DNA from: Actinomadura alba | GTDB lineage: Bacteria > Actinomycetota > Actinomycetes > Streptosporangiales > Streptosporangiaceae | DNA: 64,000 bases | Assembly: GCF_014323705.1 (NCBI RefSeq) | Contig: NZ_JABVEC010000013.1 | Location: 150,849 to 214,848 of the forward strand | Direction of reading: 5' to 3' | Shown here: positions 26,967 through 36,134 of the stretch, piece after piece | Numbering within the stretch: position 1 is the stretch's first letter | How the letters are laid out: every line of letters starts with the position of its first letter | Made by a program: the position numbers and the translations under genes | Notes under the pieces: model-generated | Seen by the model: only the letters and a program-made list of their open reading frames with translations | Databases searched by the model: none | Told to the model about the DNA's origin: nothing

Positions 26967-28076
26967 ATGGCCATTTACGTGTGGGACTACCAGAGGGAGT
27001 ACGAAGCCGAGCGAGCGGACATCCTTGACGCGGTCGACACCGTGTTCCGCTCGGGCCGGCTCATTCTCGGCGAGAGCGTACGGAGCTTCGAGGAGGAGTT
27101 CGCCGACTATCACGGGGTGGCGCACTGCGTCGGGGTCGACAACGGCACCAACGCGGTCAAGCTCGGCCTGCAGGCGCTGGGAGTCGGCCCGGGCGACGAG
27201 GTCATCACCGTGTCCAACACCGCGGCGCCGACCGTGCTGGCCATCGACGCGGTGGGTGCCACCCCCGTGTTCGTCGACGTGGACCCCGGCACCTACCTCA
27301 TGGACACCGATCAGGTGGCCGACGCGGTCACCCCCCGGACCAGATGCCTGCTCCCGGTGCACCTGTACGGCCAGTGCGTGGATCTCGCCCCGCTCGAACG
27401 ACTGGCGGCGCAGCATGACCTGCGGATTCTTGAAGACTGCGCCCAGGCGCACGGGGCGCGCCGCAACGGCCGGCTCGCCGGGACGGGCGGGGACGCGGCC
27501 GCCTTCTCCTTTTACCCCACCAAGGTCCTCGGCGCGTACGGCGACGCCGGTGCGGTGATCACCTCCGACGACCGGGTCGAGCCGAACCTGCGGCGGCTGC
27601 GGTACTACGGGATGGAGGACCGCTACTACGTGGTGCGCACGCCGGGGCACAACGCGCGGCTCGACGAGGTGCACGCCGAGATCCTGCGCCGCAAGCTCCG
27701 TCGGCTGGACGACTACATCGCCGCCCGCCGTGCCGTCGCACAGCGGTACGCCGAGGGGCTCGGGGACACCGAGCTGACGCTGCCGCAGATCGCCCCGGGC
27801 AACGAACACGTCTACTACATCTACGTCGTACGCCATCGCGAGCGGGACGAGATCCTCGAGGCGCTCCGGGAGTTCGACTTCCACTTCAACATCAGCTACC
27901 CGTGGCCGGTGCACACCATGACCGGATTCGCCCATCTGGGGCACGCCACCGGCGACTTCCCGGTGACCGAGGCCGCCGCGGACGAGATCTTCTCGCTCCC
28001 CATGTATCCGTCGCTGCCGCAAGACCTCCAGGACAAGGTCATCACCGCCCTCCGCAAGATCCTCGCTCGCGGCTGA
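26967..28076 (+). CDS. DegT/DnrJ/EryC1-type PLP sugar aminotransferase, likely C3-specific
   Basis: The 369-residue protein has the sugar aminotransferase fold: [35 protein letters not shown] and the PLP lysine in [17 protein letters not shown] (about residue 180). This motif and the length resemble TylB/DesV/EvaB, which transaminate 3-keto sugars. Directly after a 2,3-dehydratase it would place an amino group at C3 of the 2-deoxy sugar, although CalS13-like 4-aminotransferases are related and cannot be excluded. GAGGA lies 6 nt before the ATG. Confidence 0.9.
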   Translation: MAIYVWDYQREYEAERADILDAVDTVFRSGRLILGESVRSFEEEFADYHGVAHCVGVDNGTNAVKLGLQALGVGPGDEVITVSNTAAPTVLAIDAVGATPVFVDVDPGTYLMDTDQVADAVTPRTRCLLPVHLYGQCVDLAPLERLAAQHDLRILEDCAQAHGARRNGRLAGTGGDAAAFSFYPTKVLGAYGDAGAVITSDDRVEPNLRRLRYYGMEDRYYVVRTPGHNARLDEVHAEILRRKLRRLDDYIAARRAVAQRYAEGLGDTELTLPQIAPGNEHVYYIYVVRHRERDEILEALREFDFHFNISYPWPVHTMTGFAHLGHATGDFPVTEAAADEIFSLPMYPSLPQDLQDKVITALRKILARG

Positions 28077-28133
28077 CGCCCGCGCCCCGGCGCGGGGATA
28101 CCGCGTCGGGGCGTACCGCGCTCGGCGGACCGC

Positions 28134-28385
28134 TCAGGACTTGATGCCGATGAGGAGGCCGGGGCGGCCGCGGCCGGTCTCGAGGAACTCGACGGAGGCG
28201 ACGCCCGCCCCGGCGAAGGCCGTCTCATACTCGTGCCGCGTCAACAGCGACAGGATGTGCAGATCGGTGAAGTGGCTGATGCCCGATTCGGGATCGGCCA
28301 CCAGGTAGTGCACCGTCATGCGGTGGTCCGGCCCTCCATCACGGTGTGGGAGAGCCGGGAGATGCGTCTTCCAGGGCGGGGTCAT
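28134..28385 (-). pseudogene. C-terminal remnant of an amino-sugar N-methyltransferase (DesVI/TylM1-like)
   Basis: About 70 residues (DHRMTVHYLVADPESGISHF, then LLTRHEYETAFAGAGV, then an FLETGRGRPGLLIG ending) match the C-terminal third of SAM-dependent N,N-dimethyltransferases that act on amino sugars. The N-terminal ~170 residues with the SAM-binding motifs are absent. Upstream DNA runs straight into the C-methyltransferase end with no trace of them. It is therefore a deletion remnant rather than a functional enzyme, and it implies that an ancestor of this pathway methylated its amino sugar. Confidence 0.75.
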
Positions 28386-28409
28386 AGATCGGTGGGAGCC
28401 CGCTCATGG

Positions 28410-29627
28410 TCAGACCACCTTTACTTCGGGCACGTACAGGATCCACCGGCCGCCGGTCTCGCGGAACCGCTGTTCCTTGGCCATGATCTCTTCGGCGTGG
28501 TTCCAGGCGAAGAGCAGTGCGTAGTCCGGGTCGTCGGTGGCGAAGGACTCTGGTGGCCTGACCGGGATGTGCATCCCGGGGGTCAGCCGATTCTGTTTGG
28601 CGGGTGTTGTGTCGCAGACGTAGGAGACCAGTTCGGGTCCTATGCCGCAGAAGTTGGTGACGGTCGCGCTCTTGGCCGTGGCGCCGTAGCCGACGACGGT
28701 TTTGCCCTGGTCCTGCAGGGAGCGCAGCAGGCCGACCAGGTCGTCGCGGATGCGGGTCACCGAGGACGCGAAGCCTCGCAGCGTGTCGGGTTCCGTCAGT
28801 CCTTGGGCGTTCTCCTCGGCCAGTAGCCGGGCCACCGACGGAGCCGGCCGCCGGGCACCGGCACGGGCAAGCGTGTAACGGACCGACCCGCCCTGCACCG
28901 GCAGCCGCTGCACATCCACCAGCTCGAACCCGAACCGCTCGGCCATCGCCCGCACCGAACGAACCGAGAACAGATAGAAATGCTCATTGCAAATCTGGTC
29001 GAAGGAGATCCGTTCAATGACGTCCCCCAGATAGGGGTCCTCGAAGACGAAGACGCCGTCCGGGCTCAGCAACGCGTCCACACCACGCAGGAGCGAGTCC
29101 ACGTACGGAATCTGGCAGATGGTGTTAGCCGAGTAGATCACGTCGGCGGGTCCCTCGGTCTCCCGGACGGCGGCCGCGGTCGACTCTTCGAAGAAATCCA
29201 TGCGCAGGCGCACATCCCGCTCCCGCGCGACCTTCGCCACCCCTGCGGCGGGTTCGAATCCCAGATGGCGAATTCCGGACTCGGCGATCTTCCGTAGCAG
29301 AAACCCGTCGTTGCAGCCGATCTCGACGAAGAAAGAATCCGCGGTGGCGAGCTCGGTCTCGACGAGGCCCAGGGCGGTCCGGGCGAAGTGCTCCCGCATC
29401 ACCGACGTCCCGGACGAGTGGTACGGGTAGCCCTCGTGGAACATCCGCGTGCGCGGCACCTCCTCGGCCAGCTGGACCAACGTGCACGTCTCACAGCACC
29501 CGACGGCAAGCCGGTGAAAGAACTCGGCGTCGATGTCGGCCGGGCGCAGAAACGCGTCACAAAGCGGCTGACGTCCAAGATCCAGGAACTCCTCGACCAC
29601 ACCGCCGCAGATTCGGCATTCGATCAT
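28410..29627 (-). CDS. NDP-sugar C-methyltransferase (TylCIII/EvaC-like), first of two
   Basis: The 405-residue protein has the three-domain layout of sugar C-methyltransferases. The N-terminal zinc cluster is formed by ECRICGG and CCETC, the SAM domain has VEIGCNDGFLLRKI near residue 100, and the catalytic Glu-His lies in ICNEHFYLF (about residue 215). A C-terminal Rossmann domain begins near VGYGATAKSATV. It would methylate C3 of a 4-keto NDP-sugar. The ATG at 29627 has GGAG 6 nt upstream; a GTG 12 nt earlier lacks spacing. The N-methyltransferase remnant lies just downstream. Confidence 0.88.
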   Translation of the reverse strand: MIECRICGGVVEEFLDLGRQPLCDAFLRPADIDAEFFHRLAVGCCETCTLVQLAEEVPRTRMFHEGYPYHSSGTSVMREHFARTALGLVETELATADSFFVEIGCNDGFLLRKIAESGIRHLGFEPAAGVAKVARERDVRLRMDFFEESTAAAVRETEGPADVIYSANTICQIPYVDSLLRGVDALLSPDGVFVFEDPYLGDVIERISFDQICNEHFYLFSVRSVRAMAERFGFELVDVQRLPVQGGSVRYTLARAGARRPAPSVARLLAEENAQGLTEPDTLRGFASSVTRIRDDLVGLLRSLQDQGKTVVGYGATAKSATVTNFCGIGPELVSYVCDTTPAKQNRLTPGMHIPVRPPESFATDDPDYALLFAWNHAEEIMAKEQRFRETGGRWILYVPEVKVV

Positions 29628-29801
29628 CGGCGTCTCCACCCCTCCACCGGCGGCGGCCGGCCGCTCGTGAACGCAGGTATGCGGGTTTATGACTCAGCTT
29701 GTTCTGCGCACGGGCGGCGGCGCATCTCCCAGCATGCGCCGAGAGCCGCTGGTCTTGGTGGCCGTCGCGACAACGAGCCTGAGCGGGACGGTCCGACAGG
29801 G

Positions 29802-30371
29802 CTATGGTGTCGCCCGCTCGTGCATGAGCAGCAGGAGATAGGCGGCCGTGGTGGAGTCGTCGCGTATGCCACCCGTCCGTATCATCTGCTCGAATTCCGC
29901 GCGCGCGATCCAGTGGTGGCGCATGTCCTGTTCCTCGTGCTCACGCTGCGGCACTCCCGCGCTCAGGCCGGTGGCCAGGAACACGGTGAACGCCTGGCCG
30001 CTGGCGCCGTGCCAGCCGTAGAGCCTGCCGAGCGGGGTCCACGACGCCGCGCTCAGGCCGGTCTCCTCGGCCAGCTCGGTGCGGCCCAGCTCCTCAGCGG
30101 TGCCGGTGCGGCCGTCCGGGAAGCAGCCTTGGGGGAACTCCCAGTACCGCCCGCCAACCGGGTACCGGTACTGCTCGACCATGTGGAACCCGCCGCGCTC
30201 GGCGGCGATCACCACGACGTAGTCCGGCCGGTCGACCACCGAGTAGATGCCGTGGGTGCCGTCCGGGCGTTCCACGACGTCCTCGCGCAGCGACAGCCAC
30301 GGGTTGCGGTACACCTCGCGGGAGGAGACCGTCCGAATGATGCCGGGCACGGACTCAGCGGGCCGGGTCAT
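29802..30371 (-). CDS. NUDIX hydrolase (ADP-ribose pyrophosphatase-like)
   Basis: The ~189-residue protein contains VVDRPDYVVVIA, EQYRYPVGGRYWEFPQGCF and a Nudix box ending ELGRTELAEETGL. The Arg of the canonical REUxEExGU motif is Thr, while the metal-binding Glu-Glu is kept. The EQYRYPV...WEFPQG context is typical of ADP-sugar pyrophosphatases. It may hydrolyse nucleotide sugars or another nucleoside diphosphate linked compound. I start at MTRPAESV because the upstream open frame is arginine-rich and uncharacteristic. It is divergent from the tandem methyltransferase gene. Confidence 0.85.
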   Translation of the reverse strand: MTRPAESVPGIIRTVSSREVYRNPWLSLREDVVERPDGTHGIYSVVDRPDYVVVIAAERGGFHMVEQYRYPVGGRYWEFPQGCFPDGRTGTAEELGRTELAEETGLSAASWTPLGRLYGWHGASGQAFTVFLATGLSAGVPQREHEEQDMRHHWIARAEFEQMIRTGGIRDDSTTAAYLLLLMHERATP

Positions 30372-30598
30372 TCCAGTACCACCGTTCCTCGCTCGCTGAT
30401 CGTCGCCGTCGACGGTAGCGACGCCGTGGACGACCACCCCACTTCGCAAGTGCCGGATTCCCCGGCGGCGAAACCGGATGTGCGCGGTTCGCGGCGCCCG
30501 GTCAGGACGTCCTACGCCGCTCGGAGAATAGGCAATGGAAAAGATGTGCACGCTGGTCGGTCCTGCGATGGTGATGGAGCTGATCGTGGGAGGTCTCA

Positions 30599-33145
30599 GT
30601 GTTGCCGACTGCCGCTCCGACTCAGAATCTCCATACCGATGGGACCGGTGCGGACCAGGGAAGGGTGCGCCGTGCCGTGTTCCTCTATCAGGACGGCGTG
30701 CTGCTCTCCTCAGCGGTCCGCGCGCTCGACGCCCTGGGACTGCTGAATCCAGCCGGATATCCCGACCGGCCGGACAATGGTTATCTCCGTGTCGCCTGGC
30801 GCTCGCTGGCCAGTGTCGGCTGGCTGGACGAATCGGCTCGAGCGTGGACTGACGAGGGCCGAGCCGCGATGCGCCACCGCGAGCGATACGTAGCCGGCGG
30901 ACGCTTCCTCAGCCGCTTCACAAGTAATGCCCCGGACTCATGGGCCCATCCCTGGGCCGCCCCCACCGAGATGGCATTCTCGGACGTACTCGACACCCAC
31001 GAGCACTGGCGGTCCAGCGCCGATCCCTCCGATGTGGTCACCGCGCACCTGGATGGCGCGCTCGCCGTCCCCGCTCTGCTGTCGCTGCGCGGCACCAGGG
31101 GCCTCCAGCGGCCGGAGGGTGAAGTCGCGAGGCTGCTGACACTCCTCGGCTGGCTGGACGGCGACGGCTCCTGGACCCCGTTCGGGCGCGCCGGACTCGC
31201 GATGGTCGACCACATGGGCATGGTGGGCTCCTATCTGCCCATGCTCGCCCGGCTCGAGCAACTCTGCCGGGGCGAGGTGCTCGTCGAACCCGGCGATGGC
31301 GAGTGGCACTGCCAGCGTCAGCTCAACGTGCAGGCCAGCGCCGCCGCCCATCGGCGCTATTTCGCCGACGCGGATCCGGTGTTCACGGAGATCTTCAGCC
31401 ACACGCCGCGGCCCTCCTTCGTCGCCGACATGGGCTGCGGTGGCGGTAACTGGCTGGCCCACCTCCACGGTCTGCTGGGGGACGATGTCCGCTATGTCGG
31501 CATCGATGCCAGCCGAGTGGCGCTCGACTACGCGCGTGACGTACTCGAGGCGGCCGGGGTGCGCGAGCCGCTGCTACTGCAGGGCGACATCGGCGATCCC
31601 GGCGCGCTGCGCGAACAGCTCGCCGCGCACGGCCTGGCGATCGACGACGGATTGCACATCCGCGCGTTCCTCGATCATGATCGCCCCTATCTCGGCGGCG
31701 ACCCGCGCGCTGACCTCCCCGGCTGGTCCACCGGCGCCTACGTCGCCCCCGACGGCCGTCCGCTGACGGCCGCCGAGGTGGAGTCCGACCTCGTCGAGCA
31801 CCTGCGGAGGTGGGTGCCTCATGTGCGCAAGCACGGACTCGTCATCCTCGAGGCGCACAGCGTGGCGCCGCACGTGACGCGGCGTCACCTCGGAGCCCTG
31901 CACTCGGTGGCGTTCGACGCCTATCACGGCCTCTCCCATCAGTACCCGGTCGAGCACTCCGCCTTCATGCGGTGCTGCCGGATCGCCGGGCTCCAACCGG
32001 TCAGCCACCTTGAGCGTCGCTACCCGACCACCCGGCCATTCGTCGCGGTGTCCCTCAACCGCCTGATACCCGTGCAGCCGGCACCGCGGCGCATCCCGAC
32101 CGAACGTCATGACACGTGGCGACCCGGCCCGGGAACCGACCGGACCGACGGCGAGGGGCTGCATCATCTCCTCTTCACCGAGGGCGACGTCGCCCACCCG
32201 CGCCAGTGGTGTTCCGGTGCCACCGGCATCGTGGTCCGCGACACGCTCCGCGCCATCGAGGCCCGCATCGACGGTGCCGGTCGCGGCGATGTCGTCCGGG
32301 TGCTCGACTACGGCGCAGGGACCGGCCTGGCCTCGATCGAGCTGATCAAAGCCTGCGTCGCACACGATGTCGAACAACGCCTCGCCGACCGCGGTGCCAC
32401 CTTTGAGCTGCACCTCGTCGATATCCCGACAAGCTGGTTCGCGCAGGGGTACGAGTTACTTCGCGAGCACCCCTGGACGCGTTTCCACGCGCTGCGCACC
32501 GGCGGCGCGTTCCGTCCACTGATCGACGTCATGGCGGGCGAGCAGGTCGACGCGGTGCTGGCCAACATGGTGTTCCACCTGCTGACCGGCGAGGCCATGC
32601 GGCGCACCGCGGACTCCATCGCCGGCGTCCTGCGGCCCGGCGGGCTGCTCTCCTTCAGCTCGCCCGACCTGGGTCCGGCCAGCGCCTATTCGATGCTCTT
32701 CCACGACCCCAACCGGCTGCTGCGCCGGCACTGGCTCGCCGCGCTCGACTCGGTCGAGCCGCACTCTCTGGCGTCACCGCTCCGGGACGCGGTGGCGCGC
32801 GTGCGGCCAGAGGAGCGGGCGAGCGCCCAGCGGCGCGCCGATCGGCGGATCCTGCCCACCCCGCAGACCAGGACGTCCGTGGCGGCGGCTCTGGCACCGC
32901 ATTTACACGGCACCGTCGAACGGCGCACCTACGAGCTCTTAGCCGAGGAAAGCCTGATGACGGCGCTCGTCCCCGCGAACCAGGCCGAGTATCTCGCCGA
33001 GATCACCGACCGGGGCCTTCGCGAGGCCGTCATCCACCACCTCATGCACGAACAAGTGCTGCCCGAGCTGATGCACGGGCCGGCGGGCACCGCGCTCGGG
33101 CTCAACATCGAATGGACGATCGGCAGATATGAACGATCTCGATGA
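30599..33145 (+). CDS. Tandem two-domain SAM-dependent methyltransferase
   Basis: This 848-residue protein appears to hold two class I methyltransferase domains. The first has motif I VADMGCGGGNWLAHL at about residue 274 and a LHIRAFLDHDRPYL segment (about residue 355) reminiscent of AprA-type methyltransferases that methylate acyl carriers. The second has VRVLDYGAGTGLASIEL at about residue 565 and ends with a helical region. The first 230 residues are winged-helix/helical as in O-methyltransferases. TTA codons are at 32456 and 32939. GGGAGGT precedes the GTG start. Two methylations by one chain are possible; the substrates are unknown. The intact acyltransferase gene follows by 36 bp. Confidence 0.8.
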   Translation: MLPTAAPTQNLHTDGTGADQGRVRRAVFLYQDGVLLSSAVRALDALGLLNPAGYPDRPDNGYLRVAWRSLASVGWLDESARAWTDEGRAAMRHRERYVAGGRFLSRFTSNAPDSWAHPWAAPTEMAFSDVLDTHEHWRSSADPSDVVTAHLDGALAVPALLSLRGTRGLQRPEGEVARLLTLLGWLDGDGSWTPFGRAGLAMVDHMGMVGSYLPMLARLEQLCRGEVLVEPGDGEWHCQRQLNVQASAAAHRRYFADADPVFTEIFSHTPRPSFVADMGCGGGNWLAHLHGLLGDDVRYVGIDASRVALDYARDVLEAAGVREPLLLQGDIGDPGALREQLAAHGLAIDDGLHIRAFLDHDRPYLGGDPRADLPGWSTGAYVAPDGRPLTAAEVESDLVEHLRRWVPHVRKHGLVILEAHSVAPHVTRRHLGALHSVAFDAYHGLSHQYPVEHSAFMRCCRIAGLQPVSHLERRYPTTRPFVAVSLNRLIPVQPAPRRIPTERHDTWRPGPGTDRTDGEGLHHLLFTEGDVAHPRQWCSGATGIVVRDTLRAIEARIDGAGRGDVVRVLDYGAGTGLASIELIKACVAHDVEQRLADRGATFELHLVDIPTSWFAQGYELLREHPWTRFHALRTGGAFRPLIDVMAGEQVDAVLANMVFHLLTGEAMRRTADSIAGVLRPGGLLSFSSPDLGPASAYSMLFHDPNRLLRRHWLAALDSVEPHSLASPLRDAVARVRPEERASAQRRADRRILPTPQTRTSVAAALAPHLHGTVERRTYELLAEESLMTALVPANQAEYLAEITDRGLREAVIHHLMHEQVLPELMHGPAGTALGLNIEWTIGRYERSR

Positions 33146-33181
33146 CGGCGAACTCGAGGTCCTTTGAGAAAGGTACCCAAG

Positions 33182-34333
33182 ATGGTACAAGAAGCAACAC
33201 ACAAGGACGTCACGGCCGGCTCTAGTCGCCTCGAGTCGCTGAACGGGATGCGATTCATCGCCGGCCTGCTGGTATTCCTCACGCATGCGTTGGCCGGCTC
33301 GGCGCTGTTCGCCTCGAATTTCCAGATGGAGCATCTCGGGCTCATCATCCAGGGCGGCTGGGCCGCGCTCGTCTACTTCTTCGTGCTGAGTGGCTTCGTC
33401 ATGACCTGGGCGCGGCGGCCGACGGACACCGCCCCCACGTTCTGGCGGCGTCGCGCCCTCCGGGTCTTCCCGAACTACCTGGTCACGCTTGCCGCCTACA
33501 TCGGCGTGCTCGGCCTGGTGCTGCACATACCCATCCACGGCAAGACCGTGCTGCTGCATGGTCTGGCCCTGCAGTCCTTCATCCCCGACCTGGAGACCCG
33601 GATCGCCTTCAACCCCCCGACCTGGTCGCTCTCCGCCGAGCTGTTCTTCTATCTCTGCTTCCCGCTCCTCATCCGCCTCGTCGACCGGATCAGGCCCGAG
33701 CGGCTGTGGGCCTGGGCGGGCGGCGTGGTGGCGGCCGCCTTCGCCGCGCCGTTGCTGGCCCCGAAGCTGCTGCCGGCGTCGAAGCCGGTCGAGGGTCTCG
33801 GCTGGCCGGAGCTGGAGATGTGGGTGATCCAGCAGTTCCCGCCGATCCGGATGCTGGAGTTCATCCTCGGCATGATCCTGGCCAAGATCGTAATTTCCGG
33901 CCGGCGGATACCGCTGAACTTCGGCGCCGCGGTGGGACTCTTCGTCGCCGTCTACGCCGTGTCACCGCTGATTCCCGAAAGACTCAACATGGCGGCGATC
34001 CACCTCGTCCCGATCGGCCTCCTCATCCTCACGGCCGCCGCCCGGGACAGCCGGGGACGTTCCGGCTGGCTCGGCAGCCGCCCGATGGTCAAGCTCGGGG
34101 AGCTGGCCTTCGCCTTCTACATCTGGCACTACATGATCGTCATCCATGCCCGCCAGTTGCTCGGTACACCCGAGGGCTGGAGCGCGCCCGTCGGTTTCGC
34201 CGTTCTCGTCCTGCTTTTCGTGGCCACGCTGGGAGCGGCCTGGCTTCAGTACACGCTGATCGAGAACCCGATGTTCCGGCGCTTCGCCTCCTCTCGGCGT
34301 CGGCGGACGCTCGGAGCCGCCCCGATTCGATGA
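33182..34333 (+). CDS. Acyltransferase-3 (OafA-like) membrane O-acyltransferase
   Basis: The 383-residue integral membrane protein has the canonical AT3 motifs: R-x10-H in the first helix (RFIAGLLVFLTH), R-x-x-R in RRRALRVFP, about ten transmembrane helices and FSxxEFYLxxP-like FNPPTWSLSAELFFYLCFP. These enzymes move acyl groups to sugars or natural-product hydroxyls, so acylation of the cluster sugar or core is likely. The ATG at 33182 has AAAGG 8 nt upstream. A degenerate paralogue lies at 16565-17710. It probably shares a transcript with the tandem methyltransferase. Confidence 0.88.
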   Translation: MVQEATHKDVTAGSSRLESLNGMRFIAGLLVFLTHALAGSALFASNFQMEHLGLIIQGGWAALVYFFVLSGFVMTWARRPTDTAPTFWRRRALRVFPNYLVTLAAYIGVLGLVLHIPIHGKTVLLHGLALQSFIPDLETRIAFNPPTWSLSAELFFYLCFPLLIRLVDRIRPERLWAWAGGVVAAAFAAPLLAPKLLPASKPVEGLGWPELEMWVIQQFPPIRMLEFILGMILAKIVISGRRIPLNFGAAVGLFVAVYAVSPLIPERLNMAAIHLVPIGLLILTAAARDSRGRSGWLGSRPMVKLGELAFAFYIWHYMIVIHARQLLGTPEGWSAPVGFAVLVLLFVATLGAAWLQYTLIENPMFRRFASSRRRRTLGAAPIR

Positions 34334-34507
34334 CCGTGGGCAAAGGCGGGAGAAAGAATGTCGAGGCACCGCTGGTAGACCGGTGCCGCGGGTGACGAAG
34401 CCGAGGCGGCAGGCGGGCGCCGGTGATACTTTCGCCGGACCGGTTGTCGATTTCGGCGGGCCTCGCTCGTCGGAACCAGAGAGAAACACCGATTCGAGGA
34501 GAACCTG

Positions 34508-34852
34508 ATGGCCCAGTACGGGATTCTGGTCTACCAGCCCGCCCCGGCCGACCCGATGGACCTCCCGGCCGAGTACGAGAAGGCGCTCGAGACCTACCCC
34601 GACCAGGTGGCCGAGACGGGCGCCGAGCCGGTCACCGGATTCGCGCTGCAGCCCAGCACCACGGCCATCTCGGTCCGCGGCGACGTTGTCACCGACGGTC
34701 CGTTCATCGAGGCCAAGGAGGTCGTGGCCGGATTCTTCATCATCGAGGCGCCCAGTCTGGATGTCGCGCTGAAGGTCGCCAAGCTCAACCCGGCCACCCA
34801 GCACGGCGGCGGTGTTGAGGTCCGGCCGCTGTTCACGCCGCCGGAGGAGTGA
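34508..34852 (+). CDS. YCII/DGPF protein (copy B), ECF42 partner
   Basis: This 114-residue YCII-domain protein carries the intact DGPF motif in VVTDGPFIEAKE. In actinobacteria DGPF genes sit next to ECF42 sigma genes, and here a sigma gene follows after about 145 bp but is broken. It is a near-duplicate of the gene at 22486-22830, and the similarity includes the upstream ribosome site (CACCGATTCGAGGAG) and roughly 100 bp downstream. Function is unproven; a sensory or modulating role for the sigma factor is the usual guess. Confidence 0.88.
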   Translation: MAQYGILVYQPAPADPMDLPAEYEKALETYPDQVAETGAEPVTGFALQPSTTAISVRGDVVTDGPFIEAKEVVAGFFIIEAPSLDVALKVAKLNPATQHGGGVEVRPLFTPPEE

Positions 34853-34997
34853 GAAACCGGCGGCCGCGGCCGGCCGCATCGTGGTGACGCGCACCGTCGC
34901 GTCCGAGCCCATACGCTCACCGCGGTGGGGCGCGTCACCACCGGCCTCGACACGGGTGACGGTATGTCCCTGCTCGTGAGATCCATATGATGCCGTG

Positions 34998-35956
34998 ATG
35001 GAGGAGCCCGGAGAGGACCCGGTGCCCGATGAGCAGCTGCGCCTGATCTTCACCTGCTGTCATCCCGCGCTGGCCCGGGAAGCTCAGGTGGCGCTGACCC
35101 TGCGCCTGGTGTGCGGGGTGGGGACCGCCGAGATCGCCAAGGCGCTGCTCGTCTCCGAGCCGACGATGGCCGCGCGGGTCGCCCGGGCGATGACGAAGAT
35201 CTCCGCGGCGCGGATTCCATTTCGGGTGCCGGATGTGGGGGAGCTGCCCGAACGGCTGGACGCTGTGCTGTCGGTCATCCATCTGCTTTACACCACCGGG
35301 CACACGGCGCCGTTGGAGACCGGCCTGGTCCGTGCCGACCTGGTGGATGCGCGCTGCATCTGTCCCGGCAGCTGCTGGCCATGATGCCCGACGAGCCGGA
35401 GGTCCGCGGGCTGCTGGCGCTGTTGTTGCTCACCGACGCCCGCCGGGCCACCCGTACCGATTCCGAGGGCAGGCTGCTGGTCCTCGAAGACCAGGACCGG
35501 TCCGCCTGGGACCGGTCCGCCATCGACGAGGGGCGCCGCTTGGCCCTTGAGGCGTTCCGGACCGACAGCATCGGCCGGTACGCACTTCAGGCCGCCATCG
35601 CCTCGCTGCACGCCACTGCCGACAGCTACGCCGCGACCGACTGGCGCCGGGTGCTCGGGCTCTACGACGAGTTGCTGAGGGTCTGGCCCTCGCCGGTCGT
35701 CGCGCTCAACCGGGCCGTGGCGGTATCGATGGTGCGCGGACCGGAGGCCGCCCTCAAGGAGATCGAGGACCTGGAGCGGGACGGCCGACTCGCCGGATAC
35801 CACTATCTTCCAGCGGTCCGCGCCGACCTGCTGCGCCGTCTCGGCCGCCGGCGCGAGGCGGCGACCGCCTATCTCGCGGCACTGGACCTGGTCGACAACG
35901 AGACCGAGCGGCGGTTCCTGGCGGCCCGCCGCGCCGAGGTCATCGATGGTGGTTGA
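34998..35956 (+). pseudogene. ECF42-type RNA polymerase sigma factor, truncated and frameshifted
   Basis: Compared with the intact homologue at 40155-41444, the first ~105 residues (sigma-2 region) are missing. The open frame begins EDPVPDEQLRLIFTCCHPAL and covers sigma-4 (LRLVCGVGTAEIAKALLV). Near 35345-35360 the frame shifts by one base: the first frame ends at CICPGSCWP, while ALHLSRQLLAMMPDEPEV and the long TPR-like C-terminal extension continue in another frame to 35956. Without sigma-2 it cannot recognise a -10 element. It follows DGPF copy B, so this locus is a decayed ECF42 module. Confidence 0.85.
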
Positions 35957-35984
35957 AACAGGCGGGTGGCCGCTGGAGTCAACG

Positions 35985-36134
35985 TCACGACTTGCGGTGA
36001 TCGGAGGTCAGCTTCTCCAGCGCCGGCACGAGATCGTTCGGGCTCGGTATCGCTCTCACTTCGGTGCGTAGCTGGGCGGCGTTCGCTGCGTACGACGGAT
36101 CTTCCAGGACCAGTTTGAGGCTGTCGCGCAGTAT
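35985..36134 (-). pseudogene. 3' fragment of the glycosyltransferase gene
   Basis: The last ~47 codons of a glycosyltransferase (LRDSLKLVLEDPSYAANAAQ, ending LTSDHRKS) are repeated here. The DNA at 35982-36134 matches 37472-37624, the 3' end of the intact gene, with few changes. The repeat stops exactly at the stop codon of the C-methyltransferase that lies between the two copies. It is a footprint of recombination, not a gene. Confidence 0.88.
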
